This document shows positions 1 through 6,864 of a stretch of 12,498 bases of DNA, piece after piece. A program made the position numbers and the translations under genes. The DNA comes from Solobacterium sp. UBA1761 (GTDB lineage: Bacteria > Bacillota_I > Bacilli_A > Erysipelotrichales > Erysipelotrichaceae), in assembly GCA_002315565.1 (NCBI GenBank), contig DCHD01000054.1:1-12498 (forward strand), written 5' to 3'. Each line of letters begins with the position of its first letter. Position 1 is the first letter of the stretch. The notes beneath the pieces were generated by a model. It saw nothing but the letters and a program-made list of their open reading frames with translations, did not search any database and was not told the origin of the DNA.

Positions 1-53
1 TCCAACTTTACCGGTGCACTACAAACAAGAAAGCAGTTTTTTTATGCCTTGAC

Positions 54-428
54 TTATTTCTTCCAGAGTCCGTGAAGGTTGCAGTATGCAAGTACTTCTT
101 CAACTTCATCGCAGTCACAGATATGGAATCCGCACTTTGGTTCATCACCAGGATGCAGTTCTTTAATCTGGTAGCCCTTCTTTGACTTAAGAACTACGTA
201 CTGAATGTAATGTTCTTCACTCATTGGATGAGCAACTTCGCCGATGGTAACTTTAACCTTTCCGTCTTCTCTTACATACTGAGGAACATGTTTTTCCTTA
301 GCAGCATCTACAGCACCGGGAACAAGTTCCTGCATAGGCTCACCACAGCACATAGTTGGACATGGTTTGTTGTTTAACATGGCAACAATTTTGCCACACT
401 TATTACATTTATAGAATTTGATTTCCAT
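54..428 (-). CDS. dfx: Class I desulfoferrodoxin (superoxide reductase)
   Basis: This cytoplasmic enzyme reduces superoxide to hydrogen peroxide without releasing oxygen, a typical defence of anaerobes. The 124-residue protein has both domains of the class I family. An N-terminal desulforedoxin domain carries the Fe(Cys)4 centre (C8, C11 and the adjacent pair C27-C28). The C-terminal SOR domain carries the catalytic Fe(His)4Cys centre: H47, H67, H73 and H119 with C116 in the closing YCNLHGLWK motif. E45 and K46, which sit beside the active-site iron in characterised enzymes, are also present as EKHVP. Length matches the family (about 125). Three extra cysteines (C99, C104, C106) lie in a loop just before the last motif and are not part of the standard ligand set. 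The start is set by GGAGGA 8 bases upstream of the ATG. The gene is alone on its strand and diverges from a surface-protein operon. Its electron donor (rubredoxin or similar) is not in the window. Confidence 0.96.
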   Translation of the reverse strand: MEIKFYKCNKCGKIVAMLNNKPCPTMCCGEPMQELVPGAVDAAKEKHVPQYVREDGKVKVTIGEVAHPMSEEHYIQYVVLKSKKGYQIKELHPGDEPKCGFHICDCDEVEEVLAYCNLHGLWKK

Positions 429-452
429 TATAAATATCCTCCGATTAACCTA

Positions 453-481
453 ATTTTAACGAAAAAACGCATTTTTTAATA
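453..481 (-). promoter_or_regulatory. Putative dfx promoter
   Basis: Read on the minus strand, a TAAAAT -10 box (458-453) lies 17 bases from a poor -35 box (TATTAA, 481-476). Counting 7 bases past the -10 puts the start near 446, an A, giving an 18-base leader that contains the GGAGGA ribosome binding site at 442-437. The -35 falls in the middle of the inverted repeat at 469-489, so a protein bound there could block transcription. The -10 is convincing; the -35 is weak. Confidence 0.45.
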
Positions 482-489
482 GAAAATGC
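469..489. promoter_or_regulatory. 7-bp inverted repeat, candidate operator between divergent genes
   Basis: GCATTTT (469-475) and AAAATGC (483-489) form a perfect inverted repeat around a 7-base centre. On both strands an AT-rich run follows (Ts at 493-499 on the plus strand; the As at 462-467 read as Ts on the minus strand), so as RNA it would resemble a bidirectional terminator. However, no gene ends here: both neighbours start and diverge from it. Its centre sits about 33 bases upstream of the inferred dfx start and coincides with putative -35 boxes for both directions. I therefore favour an operator for a dimeric regulator, with an attenuator as the alternative. I cannot name the regulator. 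Confidence 0.45.
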
Positions 490-504
490 ATCTTTTTTTA
501 AATT
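476..504 (+). promoter_or_regulatory. Tentative promoter of the surface-protein operon
   Basis: TTAATA (476-481) and TAAATT (499-504) are 17 bases apart, each matching four of six consensus positions. This would start transcription near 511 and leave a leader of about 47 bases. The -35 uses the same bases as the putative dfx -35 on the other strand, inside the inverted repeat. The matches are modest in very AT-rich sequence, so this is only a candidate. Confidence 0.25.
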
Positions 505-557
505 TTCAGCAGGAATTTTCAAAATCAGGGAAAGTAATGAGTCAGGAGGTAAACAAT

Positions 558-1052
558 ATGTACCAAGACAAATATCAGTTTGAAAAGAAAAAGAAAGGAG
601 GGATTGATGCCTGCAGAATCATTACAGTCGTACTTCTTGCACTGCTTCTTATTGGTTTTGCCGTTTTCTTTTATATCTTTATAACAAACGGAAATATTAA
701 CGCTGAAGAAAACGCGAAAGAAACAAAGACTGCCATAAATAGTACTGTATACACTGAACTTGTTGGGTATGGACCAATAACCATAAACAGTGATAATGAG
801 GAACTTGTTTTTGAAAACCTTTATACAAATGAAAACTATCTGACTTACATAGTACTCGATGAAGATAATGAAACGCTCTATGAAACAGCATGTCTGGCGC
901 CTGGTGAAAAAGACAGTTTCAATGTCTATGAACTTCTTGATGAAGGAGAGTATACGTTAACTTACAGTATTTTTGTCTACAGTGATTCTTTTGAACTTCT
1001 TAACGGGGATATAACAATGTATCAGGACATTATAGTTGAGGAATCAGAATGA
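558..1052 (+). CDS. Single-pass membrane protein with extracellular beta-rich domain, unknown function
   Basis: I do not recognise a named family. The 164-residue protein has a short, lysine-rich cytoplasmic N-terminus (residues 1-20), one transmembrane helix (about 21-43) and an acidic extracellular domain (44-164). The domain's spacing of LYET (107-110), PGE (115-117), EGEYTLTY (129-136) and LNGD (148-151) resembles, from memory, a beta-sandwich pattern found in small surface proteins of clostridial relatives; that likeness is inference. The start is set by a textbook AGGAGGT (545-550) seven bases before the ATG at 558. The frame is open further upstream, to 486, but the extra residues would precede this site. 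An ATG at 537 has only a weak AGGGA upstream. It is first of three genes: its TGA overlaps the next ATG (ATGA), implying translational coupling. Likely a membrane-bound partner or anchor for the two secreted proteins downstream. No sortase signal or lipobox is present. Confidence 0.8.
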   Translation: MYQDKYQFEKKKKGGIDACRIITVVLLALLLIGFAVFFYIFITNGNINAEENAKETKTAINSTVYTELVGYGPITINSDNEELVFENLYTNENYLTYIVLDEDNETLYETACLAPGEKDSFNVYELLDEGEYTLTYSIFVYSDSFELLNGDITMYQDIIVEESE

Positions 1053-1447
1053 AAAAGATTCCATTAACTATTCTGATTGTTATGTCAATCTGTTTTATGA
1101 GTACACCGGTCAATGCAGAAACATCCGATTCAGAAACCAGGACTGTCAGTCTGTATGCTTATGACAATAACTTCTATACCGTAAAGATTCCTGTTCAGGT
1201 TATAGCAGAATATGGGCCAAACACCTATTCCATTGAAGCAGGTGGAAACGTGGACAATACAGCACTGCACATTGAAACTGCCGATACCATCTCACTTGTC
1301 AGCAATAACAGTATAAACAAGTGTGAACTATCAATCAGCAGAAGTTCCAAGAAAACAGGAAGACAGAAACTGAACGTTGAAAACAGATCCGAGGAAACAG
1401 TACAGTTGAGAATTCCTTTCACTGTTTATCTGGAGGATGAACAATGA
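1049..1447 (+). CDS. Small secreted protein, unknown function
   Basis: A 132-residue protein with a clear Sec signal peptide: two lysines, a hydrophobic core (about residues 4-18) and a likely signal peptidase I site after VNA (residue 23). This leaves a mature domain of about 109 residues. The domain alternates short polar and hydrophobic stretches (TVSLYAYDNNFYTVKIPVQV, then TYSIEAGG, and finally RIPFTVYLED), which suggests an all-beta fold such as an immunoglobulin-like sandwich. It has one cysteine in the mature part (C92), no lipobox and no LPXTG motif, so it would be released or held by a partner. It is the middle gene of the operon, joined by ATGA overlaps on both sides, and is probably made in fixed ratio with its neighbours. 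I do not recognise the family; function is unknown. Confidence 0.78.
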   Translation: MKKIPLTILIVMSICFMSTPVNAETSDSETRTVSLYAYDNNFYTVKIPVQVIAEYGPNTYSIEAGGNVDNTALHIETADTISLVSNNSINKCELSISRSSKKTGRQKLNVENRSEETVQLRIPFTVYLEDEQ

Positions 1448-2574
1448 AAAAACTGATTATCACTATTATTCTTGTTTTATTAGGCATTCTGACTTCAGCA
1501 TCATATACAACAGTAAAGGCAACAGAAAGTTATGAGATATCAATGCCCGAAAGACTTGATATCTCAGAAAACAGAACTGAATTCACTGTAACTTTTGAAT
1601 CGGATATTCCAAAGGATTCAATAATCAGGATAAGTTATCCAAAAAATATCTTACTTACAAACAGCAATAAAGAGACATTCCCGGCAGTTATTGAAAGCGA
1701 CAACGACAGACTCAAAGCAAAAGGTGACAAAATTGTATTTATCATCACTCATGAAAATCTGCCTGAAGGCAACTGGAAGTTTGACCTTGACGTAACTTTT
1801 ACAAGCGTAAAAAACGGGGTTCAGATAAAAACAGACAACAAAACCATTGAAAGCGCCAAACAGAACGCCGATTCTGTCAGCATTGAAAGAAAGACAATGT
1901 ACAGCTATCAGGATGTCTATGAATGGGACATGGCCAACTATTCACTTGAACAGTCAGCCAATACAAAAGCTCTGACTCAGTATTCCTATGAAACTGCCGA
2001 GTTCAGCAATTCAAACTACGTCTATGATATACCTGCTGATGGCATGTACCTTTCAAAAACTCTGTACGGGTATAAAGAAAGAACAAAGGAAAAAATCGAA
2101 ACACCATACACCTATACAAATATCAGACACTATAACGCCTACGGTTCATGTCCTTTGGATTGCGACAGTGGAACAGTAAACTTCTATGGAACCGGATGTG
2201 AATGTACGATTACCGAACACAAAAAAGATATCAGGGTATCCTATAATTACGGGGAATGGGTCGAAAATGAAAACTCATACCGATTTGATGAATCATATAC
2301 AGAAAGTGATACAGTAGCCCTTTTAGAAAAAACAGTCTACCTGTTGCCTGTATCCTATATTCAAAGCGGAAACTGGACCTATGAAGAACTCAGTCAGTCA
2401 AATACACAAAGAGTTCTGACAAGGACAGTATATGTGTCAGTACTCAGGGCATCTGATGCATCTGAACTTTCTGATATAAAACCCGATGAGAATGAAAACC
2501 GTATTATCACATCAACCGATTACTGCCGTATTGTAACCAACGGAAAAGCCGGTGAATGGAAACCATGCGCATAA
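1444..2574 (+). CDS. Secreted protein with degenerate W/(K,R)TxY repeats, unknown function
   Basis: A 376-residue exported protein. Residues 1-26 are a signal peptide (KK, hydrophobic core, VKA cleavage site). Residues 27 to about 145 look like a beta-sandwich domain. The rest is rich in Tyr, Ser and Thr and holds a loose repeat: [KR]T[MLV]Y at 150, 205, 296 and 327, with single tryptophans spaced between them (W161, W272, W311, W372), most in a G-x-W or E-W setting. Four cysteines cluster at 236, 240, 252 and 254, with two more at 361 and 375. This suggests disulfides or a metal site. The pattern recalls thrombospondin-like or WSDW/YRYR surface repeats, but only faintly. GGAGG (1432-1436) precedes the ATG, which overlaps the previous stop (ATGA). 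There is no sortase motif, transmembrane tail or choline/SLH anchor. It may form a surface complex with the two upstream products. I do not recognise the family. Confidence 0.78.
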   Translation: MKKLIITIILVLLGILTSASYTTVKATESYEISMPERLDISENRTEFTVTFESDIPKDSIIRISYPKNILLTNSNKETFPAVIESDNDRLKAKGDKIVFIITHENLPEGNWKFDLDVTFTSVKNGVQIKTDNKTIESAKQNADSVSIERKTMYSYQDVYEWDMANYSLEQSANTKALTQYSYETAEFSNSNYVYDIPADGMYLSKTLYGYKERTKEKIETPYTYTNIRHYNAYGSCPLDCDSGTVNFYGTGCECTITEHKKDIRVSYNYGEWVENENSYRFDESYTESDTVALLEKTVYLLPVSYIQSGNWTYEELSQSNTQRVLTRTVYVSVLRASDASELSDIKPDENENRIITSTDYCRIVTNGKAGEWKPCA

Positions 2575-2595
2575 AAAGCCAGCAATGGCTTTTTT
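2573..2595 (+). terminator. Rho-independent terminator of the surface-protein operon
   Basis: AAAAAGCCA (2573-2581) pairs perfectly with TGGCTTTTT (2586-2594) around a GCAA tetraloop, and the T-run forms the tail. It overlaps the stop codon of the last surface gene and separates this operon from the permease gene. Confidence 0.9.
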
Positions 2596-2598
2596 GTG

Positions 2599-2604
2599 TA
2601 TACT
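2599..2604 (+). promoter_or_regulatory. Putative -10 box for a leaderless permease mRNA
   Basis: TATACT directly follows a TGTG sequence (2595-2598), near the extended -10 arrangement. Seven bases past its last base is the A of the ATG at 2611, so transcription would begin on the start codon. The -35 region (2576-2581) lies inside the terminator hairpin and matches poorly. The assignment rests on the -10 box, the missing ribosome binding site and the need for a new promoter after the terminator. Confidence 0.45.
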
Positions 2605-2610
2605 AGGTAT

Positions 2611-3468
2611 ATGCGCAGATACAAATATGAACTGATTCTCTTTGCATCAAGTATCCTGTATGGATCAAGTTATGCATTCATGCCGATACTTGCCCAGTAT
2701 GTAGAACCATTTACAGCCAACACCATGAAGGCTTTTTTCGGTGTACTTATTCTTATACCATTTTCTGTAAAGAACAAACTTAAGCTTGACAGCAATCTTC
2801 TTAAGGGAAGTGCCTGGCTTTCATTTACTCTGTTTTCCGCAAACTATCTTCTGCAGTTTGTTTCCGATCATATCGATGCCGGAAAGAGCGGATTTATTTC
2901 CTCTTTGTATGTTGTTCTTGTTCCGGTATTTGCCTTTATCTTTAAGGGAACAAAGCAGAGTCTGAAGACATGGCTTTCTGTGCTGATCGCAACGTTTGGA
3001 CTTTATCTTCTGTTTGACTTTAAAGGCGGTTTTACTTTCAGTATCTATGATTTTGCGATTCTTCTTGTTCCAATTATCTTTGTAATTGAAATCTTTGCAA
3101 TCTATAAGTACACTCAACTGACAGACCCTGTGCATATGTCAGCAGTCGCAATGCTGTTTGTGCTTGTATACAACCTGATCTGTGCCCTCTTTTTTGAGAC
3201 TGTTGAAATGGCCAATGTCATAAAAGGCATCCCTGTTGCCTTTTATCTGGGTGGACCCGCATTGGGCCTGGCAATACTGCTTCAGACCAGTTCCCAGAAA
3301 TATCTCAATGAAGTTCTCGCCTCGATAATCATGTCTCTTGAATCAGTTATATCTGTAATCTTCGGGTACCTGATTCTAAGCCAGAATCTTTCACTTAAAG
3401 AAATTGTCGGCTGCCTCTTGATGTTTGCCGGTACAATACTATGTCAGATATTTACAGATCAAAAATAG
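2611..3468 (+). CDS. EamA/DMT-family permease
   Basis: An integral membrane protein of the drug/metabolite transporter superfamily, which exports or exchanges small metabolites such as amino acids; the substrate cannot be read from the sequence. At 285 residues it fits the ten-helix, two-repeat architecture. The first repeat holds LYGSSYAFMP (16-25) near the N-terminus and the typical DAGKSGFISSLYVVLVPVFA stretch (89-108). The second ends with MSLESVISVIFGYLILSQN and a last helix before a short polar tail. The frame is open upstream to a GTG at 2596, but nothing supports that start. The ATG at 2611 gives the N-terminus usual for the family (a few basic residues, then helix 1). No ribosome binding site is present beyond a poorly spaced AGG, while a -10 box lies 7 bases upstream; hence a leaderless mRNA is likely. 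It is a single-gene unit, convergent with asnA. Confidence 0.9.
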   Translation: MRRYKYELILFASSILYGSSYAFMPILAQYVEPFTANTMKAFFGVLILIPFSVKNKLKLDSNLLKGSAWLSFTLFSANYLLQFVSDHIDAGKSGFISSLYVVLVPVFAFIFKGTKQSLKTWLSVLIATFGLYLLFDFKGGFTFSIYDFAILLVPIIFVIEIFAIYKYTQLTDPVHMSAVAMLFVLVYNLICALFFETVEMANVIKGIPVAFYLGGPALGLAILLQTSSQKYLNEVLASIIMSLESVISVIFGYLILSQNLSLKEIVGCLLMFAGTILCQIFTDQK

Positions 3469-3490
3469 TTCCGTTAAGGAACTATTTTTT
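3461..3490. terminator. Bidirectional terminator between the permease gene and asnA
   Basis: A perfect 12-bp stem (3461-3472 with 3478-3489) closes a GTTAA loop. Its AT end supplies a U-tract in either direction. It includes the stop codon of the permease gene on one side and touches that of asnA on the other, so one element ends both convergent units. Confidence 0.92.
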
Positions 3491-4478
3491 AAAGAATACT
3501 GATGTTGTTTCTGGCACATTCTTCAATCTGAGAATCTGGCCATACACTTGCCTGTACTTCACCGACATGTGCTTTATTGAGAAGAACCATACAGAGTCTT
3601 GACTGGCCAATGCCGCCACCCATTGTAAGTGGCAGTTCATCATTCATCAGCATCTTGTGATACTGATATTTCAACCTATCTAAGCAGTCTGCTTTTTCAA
3701 GCTGTTCAACCAGATCTTCCTTGTTTACTCTGATGCCCATTGATGACAGTTCAATCGGTTTATCAAGCAGTTCATACCAGACCAACAGATCGCCGTTCAT
3801 TTTCCAGCAGTCATAGTCTGGAGCTCTGCCGTCATGAGATTCACCATTCGCGAGTTTATCACCGATCTGAGAGATAAAGACGGTTTTATATTTCTTGGTA
3901 ATTTCATATTCTCTCTGCTTTGCGGTGAGGTTTGGATACATTGCAAGAAGCTCAGAAGAAGTGATATAGTGGCAGTCTTCATTCACGATTCTTTCAAGAT
4001 TTGGATATGCTGCCAGCAGATCGTTTTCACATTCCTTGATAGCCATGATGATTCTGTCAACCGTACCATACAGGAATTCCAGATTTCTGTCTTCTTCCAG
4101 AATTACCTTTTCCCAGTCCCACTGGTCAACATAGATAGAGTGAATATCATCAGTTGATTCATCTCTTCTGATGGCATTCATATCAGTATAGATACCCTTG
4201 AATCTTCTTAATCCGTATTTCTTCAGGGCATATCTTTTCCATTTGGCTAAAGAGTGGATGATTTCATATTCGCCGTCAATGTTTCTGGCATCAAATATAA
4301 CCGGTCTTTCTACACCGTTAAGATCATCATTGAGACCTGTTCCTCTTTTAACAAACAAAGGAGCGGATACTCTGGTTAGTCCAAGGTGGTCTGCCAGATG
4401 TCTTTCAAAAGAATCTTTTACAAGTTTAATCGCAATTTCTGTATTCAGTAAATCAAGTTTGCTCTGATATTTTTCCAT
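3489..4478 (-). CDS. asnA: Aspartate-ammonia ligase (asparagine synthetase A)
   Basis: Cytoplasmic enzyme making asparagine from aspartate, ammonia and ATP, releasing AMP and pyrophosphate (EC 6.3.1.1). It has the class II aminoacyl-tRNA synthetase-like fold. At 329 residues it has the family's normal length (about 330). Diagnostic blocks appear in order: HSLAKWKR (75-82), YTDMNAIRRDE (97-107), YVDQWDWE (116-123), HDGRAPDYD (215-223), ELSSMGIR (243-250) and GGGIGQSR (287-294). The frame extends three codons further to a GTG at 4487, directly after the truA stop. I prefer the ATG at 4478, because AGGTG (4489-4485, overlapping the truA stop) lies six bases upstream of it, a normal spacing, and covers the GTG itself. 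It is the last gene of the operon and ends at the shared terminator. There is no T-box leader before it. Confidence 0.95.
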   Translation of the reverse strand: MEKYQSKLDLLNTEIAIKLVKDSFERHLADHLGLTRVSAPLFVKRGTGLNDDLNGVERPVIFDARNIDGEYEIIHSLAKWKRYALKKYGLRRFKGIYTDMNAIRRDESTDDIHSIYVDQWDWEKVILEEDRNLEFLYGTVDRIIMAIKECENDLLAAYPNLERIVNEDCHYITSSELLAMYPNLTAKQREYEITKKYKTVFISQIGDKLANGESHDGRAPDYDCWKMNGDLLVWYELLDKPIELSSMGIRVNKEDLVEQLEKADCLDRLKYQYHKMLMNDELPLTMGGGIGQSRLCMVLLNKAHVGEVQASVWPDSQIEECARNNISIL

Positions 4479-4487
4479 ATGTTTCAC

Positions 4488-5219
4488 CTAATATTTAATA
4501 TCTATAAGATACAGTCCCGAAGGAGATATATTGTATCTTTTTGTTGATTTGTTCGGTACTCTCATCATTTCCTCAACATCGGCAATGGTCTTTTTGCCTC
4601 TGCCAACTTCAATAAGTGTACCCACCATAATTCTGACCATATTCTTAAGGAAACCGTTTCCTGTTACTCTTATTGTCAGAATATCTTTTTTGACACTTAA
4701 TTTAAACGACTTTATTTTTCTTACCTGATTTGGATAATCCTCGTAGCTTGAGGTGTTGAATGAACCAAACTCATGTTCACCTACAAAGAGTTTTGCCGCT
4801 TCTTTCATCTTTTCGATATCTATTTTATATTTGCACTGATACGCTCTGTTAATCAGAAGCGGATTGAATTCTCCCAGATTGATGATGTATTCATAGGTCT
4901 TTTCCTTGACGAAGTATCGAGGATGAAAGTCATCGGATACTTTTTCAACATTATTTATATGAATATCCTGAGGAAGAAAAGTATTGAGTGCAGTCTTGAT
5001 GCGGTACGGATCAAGTTCCTTATCGGTTTCATAAGCAAAATACTGATTGTAGGCATGAACCCCTGCATCAGTTCTTGAAGCCAGTGTGATACGGATGTCT
5101 TTGAGGTAGAGTTTCTTTAAAGCTGCTTCAATAACATCCTGTATACCCACTGCATTGATCTGTGACTGAAATCCGGCATATCCGGTTCCATCATAACTGC
5201 AGCAAACTTTATATCTCAT
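4488..5219 (-). CDS. truA: tRNA pseudouridine(38-40) synthase TruA
   Basis: Converts uridines at positions 38, 39 and 40 in the anticodon arm of many tRNAs to pseudouridine. The 243-residue protein is the usual TruA length. The N-terminus has YDGTGYAGFQ (9-18). The catalytic aspartate is D51 in RTDAGVHA (49-56), preceded by Ser instead of the more common Gly. The second conserved block, GNGFLKNMVRIMVGTL, spans 187-202, and the protein ends in the typical SGLYLIDIKY. Its ATG overlaps the ecfT stop (ATGA), and I see no good ribosome binding site of its own, so translation is probably coupled to ecfT. Placement right after ecfA1-ecfA2-ecfT is common in Firmicutes. Confidence 0.96.
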   Translation of the reverse strand: MRYKVCCSYDGTGYAGFQSQINAVGIQDVIEAALKKLYLKDIRITLASRTDAGVHAYNQYFAYETDKELDPYRIKTALNTFLPQDIHINNVEKVSDDFHPRYFVKEKTYEYIINLGEFNPLLINRAYQCKYKIDIEKMKEAAKLFVGEHEFGSFNTSSYEDYPNQVRKIKSFKLSVKKDILTIRVTGNGFLKNMVRIMVGTLIEVGRGKKTIADVEEMMRVPNKSTKRYNISPSGLYLIDIKY

Positions 5220-6013
5220 AAATAAATCTTTGTAAAAATTGAAAACGCCAGGATGGCTATTGCTGAAAGCATGTATACAGCATCAATAAATCCGAACTTA
5301 AGTTCTTTGTATCTGGTTCTTGCGTTTCCAGGGACATAGCCTCTGGCTTCCATGGCATCTGCCAGTTCATATGCTCTTTCAAATGCTACTGAAAACAGCG
5401 GTACAATAAGCGACAGAATAGCGTTGATCTTTTCTTTGAGACTGCCCTCTTCAAAGTCAACACCACGTGACTTCTGGGCATTCATAATACGCATAGTCTC
5501 TTCAATGATGGTCGGAATAAATCTCAAAGCAATGGAAATCATCATTGCCATTTCATGTACCGGGAATTTAACAACTCTTAATGGTTTAAGCAGATATTCA
5601 ATTCCCAGTGTCAGATCAAGCGGCTTTGTTGTAGCTGTAAGTACTGTGGTAATGATAATCATCAGAAGCAGTCTGACAACTGTCTTTAATGTATTGAATA
5701 CAGCATCACTGTAAACAGCAAAACCAAACGCTTCAGCAAGCACATCACCGGTCTTTATTGAAAGACAGTTGATCACAAGCAGGAACACCATCATGAATAT
5801 CAACGGTTTAAATGTCTTGAGTACTGTTTTGGCACTGATTTTTGAAAGCGCACAAAGAAGAATACAGAACAAAGATAAAGCAAGATATGCCCACCATGAA
5901 TCAGGTACGAATATTGCCACCAGAAGTACAAACAGAGCAATAATTTTACTTCGTGGATCAACTCTGTGAAGCACAGAATTCAAAGGTACATATTTTCCGA
6001 ATACGAGGTTCAT
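5216..6013 (-). CDS. ecfT: ECF transporter transmembrane coupling protein EcfT
   Basis: The membrane scaffold of energy-coupling-factor importers: it links the EcfA1/EcfA2 ATPases to interchangeable S components that bind vitamins or metal ions. The 265-residue protein has the family's usual size and several hydrophobic helices (for example about 24-58, 68-84, 113-127 and 242-262). Two cytoplasmic coupling-helix motifs are visible: SRG (182-184, in AQKSRGVDF) and ARG (223-225, in AMEARGYVPG). These dock into the two ATPases in known structures. The ATG overlaps the ecfA2 stop (ATGA) and is preceded by a strong AAGGAGG (6027-6021). No S component is encoded in the window, as expected for a shared group II module. 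Confidence 0.95.
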   Translation of the reverse strand: MNLVFGKYVPLNSVLHRVDPRSKIIALFVLLVAIFVPDSWWAYLALSLFCILLCALSKISAKTVLKTFKPLIFMMVFLLVINCLSIKTGDVLAEAFGFAVYSDAVFNTLKTVVRLLLMIIITTVLTATTKPLDLTLGIEYLLKPLRVVKFPVHEMAMMISIALRFIPTIIEETMRIMNAQKSRGVDFEEGSLKEKINAILSLIVPLFSVAFERAYELADAMEARGYVPGNARTRYKELKFGFIDAVYMLSAIAILAFSIFTKIYL

Positions 6014-6864
6014 CTTCTTACCTCCTTCACAATTGTCTTTGACAGGTCTTCAAGAGTTCTGTTTTCGCCCTTCAGTTTAAAGCCTATATCTTTCAGCATC
6101 TTTTTGAACATTACTATCTGCGGTCTTAAGATTCCATATTCATCAAGTAATGCATCATCATCAAAGAACTCTACTGTTTCTTTCTTGGTAACTACATGCC
6201 CCTTTGACATCAGCACCACTTCATCAGCATAGTTATAGACCATGTCGTTGTCATGAGAAACGATGATGATGGTCTTGCCATACTGCCTGTTGATTTTCAT
6301 AAACAGTGATATGATGTCCTGAGCACCTTTAGGATCAAGTCCTGCTGTAGGTTCATCAAGGACAATAATATCTGGTTCAATTGCCAGGATACCGGCAATC
6401 GCAACTCTTCTTTTCTGGCCTCCGGATAAATCCAGTGGCGAATTATTGAACAGATCTTCAGAAATGCCCACAAGTTTAAGTGCTTTTACAGCCTTTTTCT
6501 GGGCTTCTTCAGGGGTAACACCGAAATTCATCGGACCAAACGCAACGTCTTTGAGAATTGTTTCTTCAAAAAGCTGATACTCAGAAAACTGGAAAACAAG
6601 TCCGACTTTTTTTCTCAGCATCTTTAAGCCTTTAGTCTTATGGCCAGCAACCATTTTATAGTCAAGGATTTCCAGTTCACCTTCACTTGGAAGAAGCAGA
6701 GCATTGAGATGTTCAACAAGAGTTGATTTACCGCTTCCGGTTTCCCCAATCAGAGCAGTTACCTTTCCTTCTTCAAGGCTCAGATCAATCTTATCCAAAG
6801 CAACATGGGCAAACGGTGTGCCCTTGTCATAGATATAACTTAATGATTTGAATGTAATTGCCAT
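6010..6864 (-). CDS. ecfA2: ECF transporter ATPase EcfA2
   Basis: One of the two ABC ATPases that power ECF importers. The 284-residue protein shows Walker A GETGSGKST (40-48), the Q-loop at Q92 in FQFSEYQLF, the signature LSGGQKRRV (146-154), Walker B IIVLDEP (166-172) and the switch histidine H204. FQFSEYQLFEET is characteristic of EcfA2 (versus FQNPDNQ in EcfA1). Its extended C-terminal region is normal for Ecf ATPases. The start overlaps the end of ecfA1 by 25 bases in another frame. This is likely genuine, because GGTGA lies seven bases upstream of the ATG and the N-terminus MAITFKSLSYIYDKGTP fits the family. Confidence 0.95.
   Translation of the reverse strand: MAITFKSLSYIYDKGTPFAHVALDKIDLSLEEGKVTALIGETGSGKSTLVEHLNALLLPSEGELEILDYKMVAGHKTKGLKMLRKKVGLVFQFSEYQLFEETILKDVAFGPMNFGVTPEEAQKKAVKALKLVGISEDLFNNSPLDLSGGQKRRVAIAGILAIEPDIIVLDEPTAGLDPKGAQDIISLFMKINRQYGKTIIIVSHDNDMVYNYADEVVLMSKGHVVTKKETVEFFDDDALLDEYGILRPQIVMFKKMLKDIGFKLKGENRTLEDLSKTIVKEVRR

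Noticed and set aside
1..53. Possible terminator after dfx or at the end of an unseen upstream gene (AAGCAG followed by a T-run)
   Set aside because: The only pairing I find is a five-base stem with a wobble or mismatch around a 10-base loop; not enough to call.
486..557. Upstream extension of the first surface gene, including a TTG-type or 537 ATG start
   Set aside because: The extension runs through the AT-rich promoter and operator region. The AGGAGGT at 545-550 with a 7-base spacer points clearly to the ATG at 558.
2596..2610. GTG start adding five residues to the permease
   Set aside because: It would start on the edge of the terminator T-run with no ribosome binding site. The ATG at 2611 gives the normal family N-terminus.
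3834..4157. 107-codon plus-strand ORF inside asnA, and similar ORFs opposite ecfT, truA, ecfA2, pckA and oadA
   Set aside because: They lie antisense to, or in a shifted frame of, well-supported conserved genes, with no ribosome binding site or domain evidence.
4479..4487. GTG start for asnA directly after the truA stop
   Set aside because: This GTG is part of the AGGTG ribosome binding site that suits the ATG at 4478.
6840..6864. 25-base overlap of ecfA1 and ecfA2 as a sign of a frameshift or sequencing error
   Set aside because: Both proteins are full length with proper ends, and ecfA2 has its own ribosome binding site inside ecfA1.
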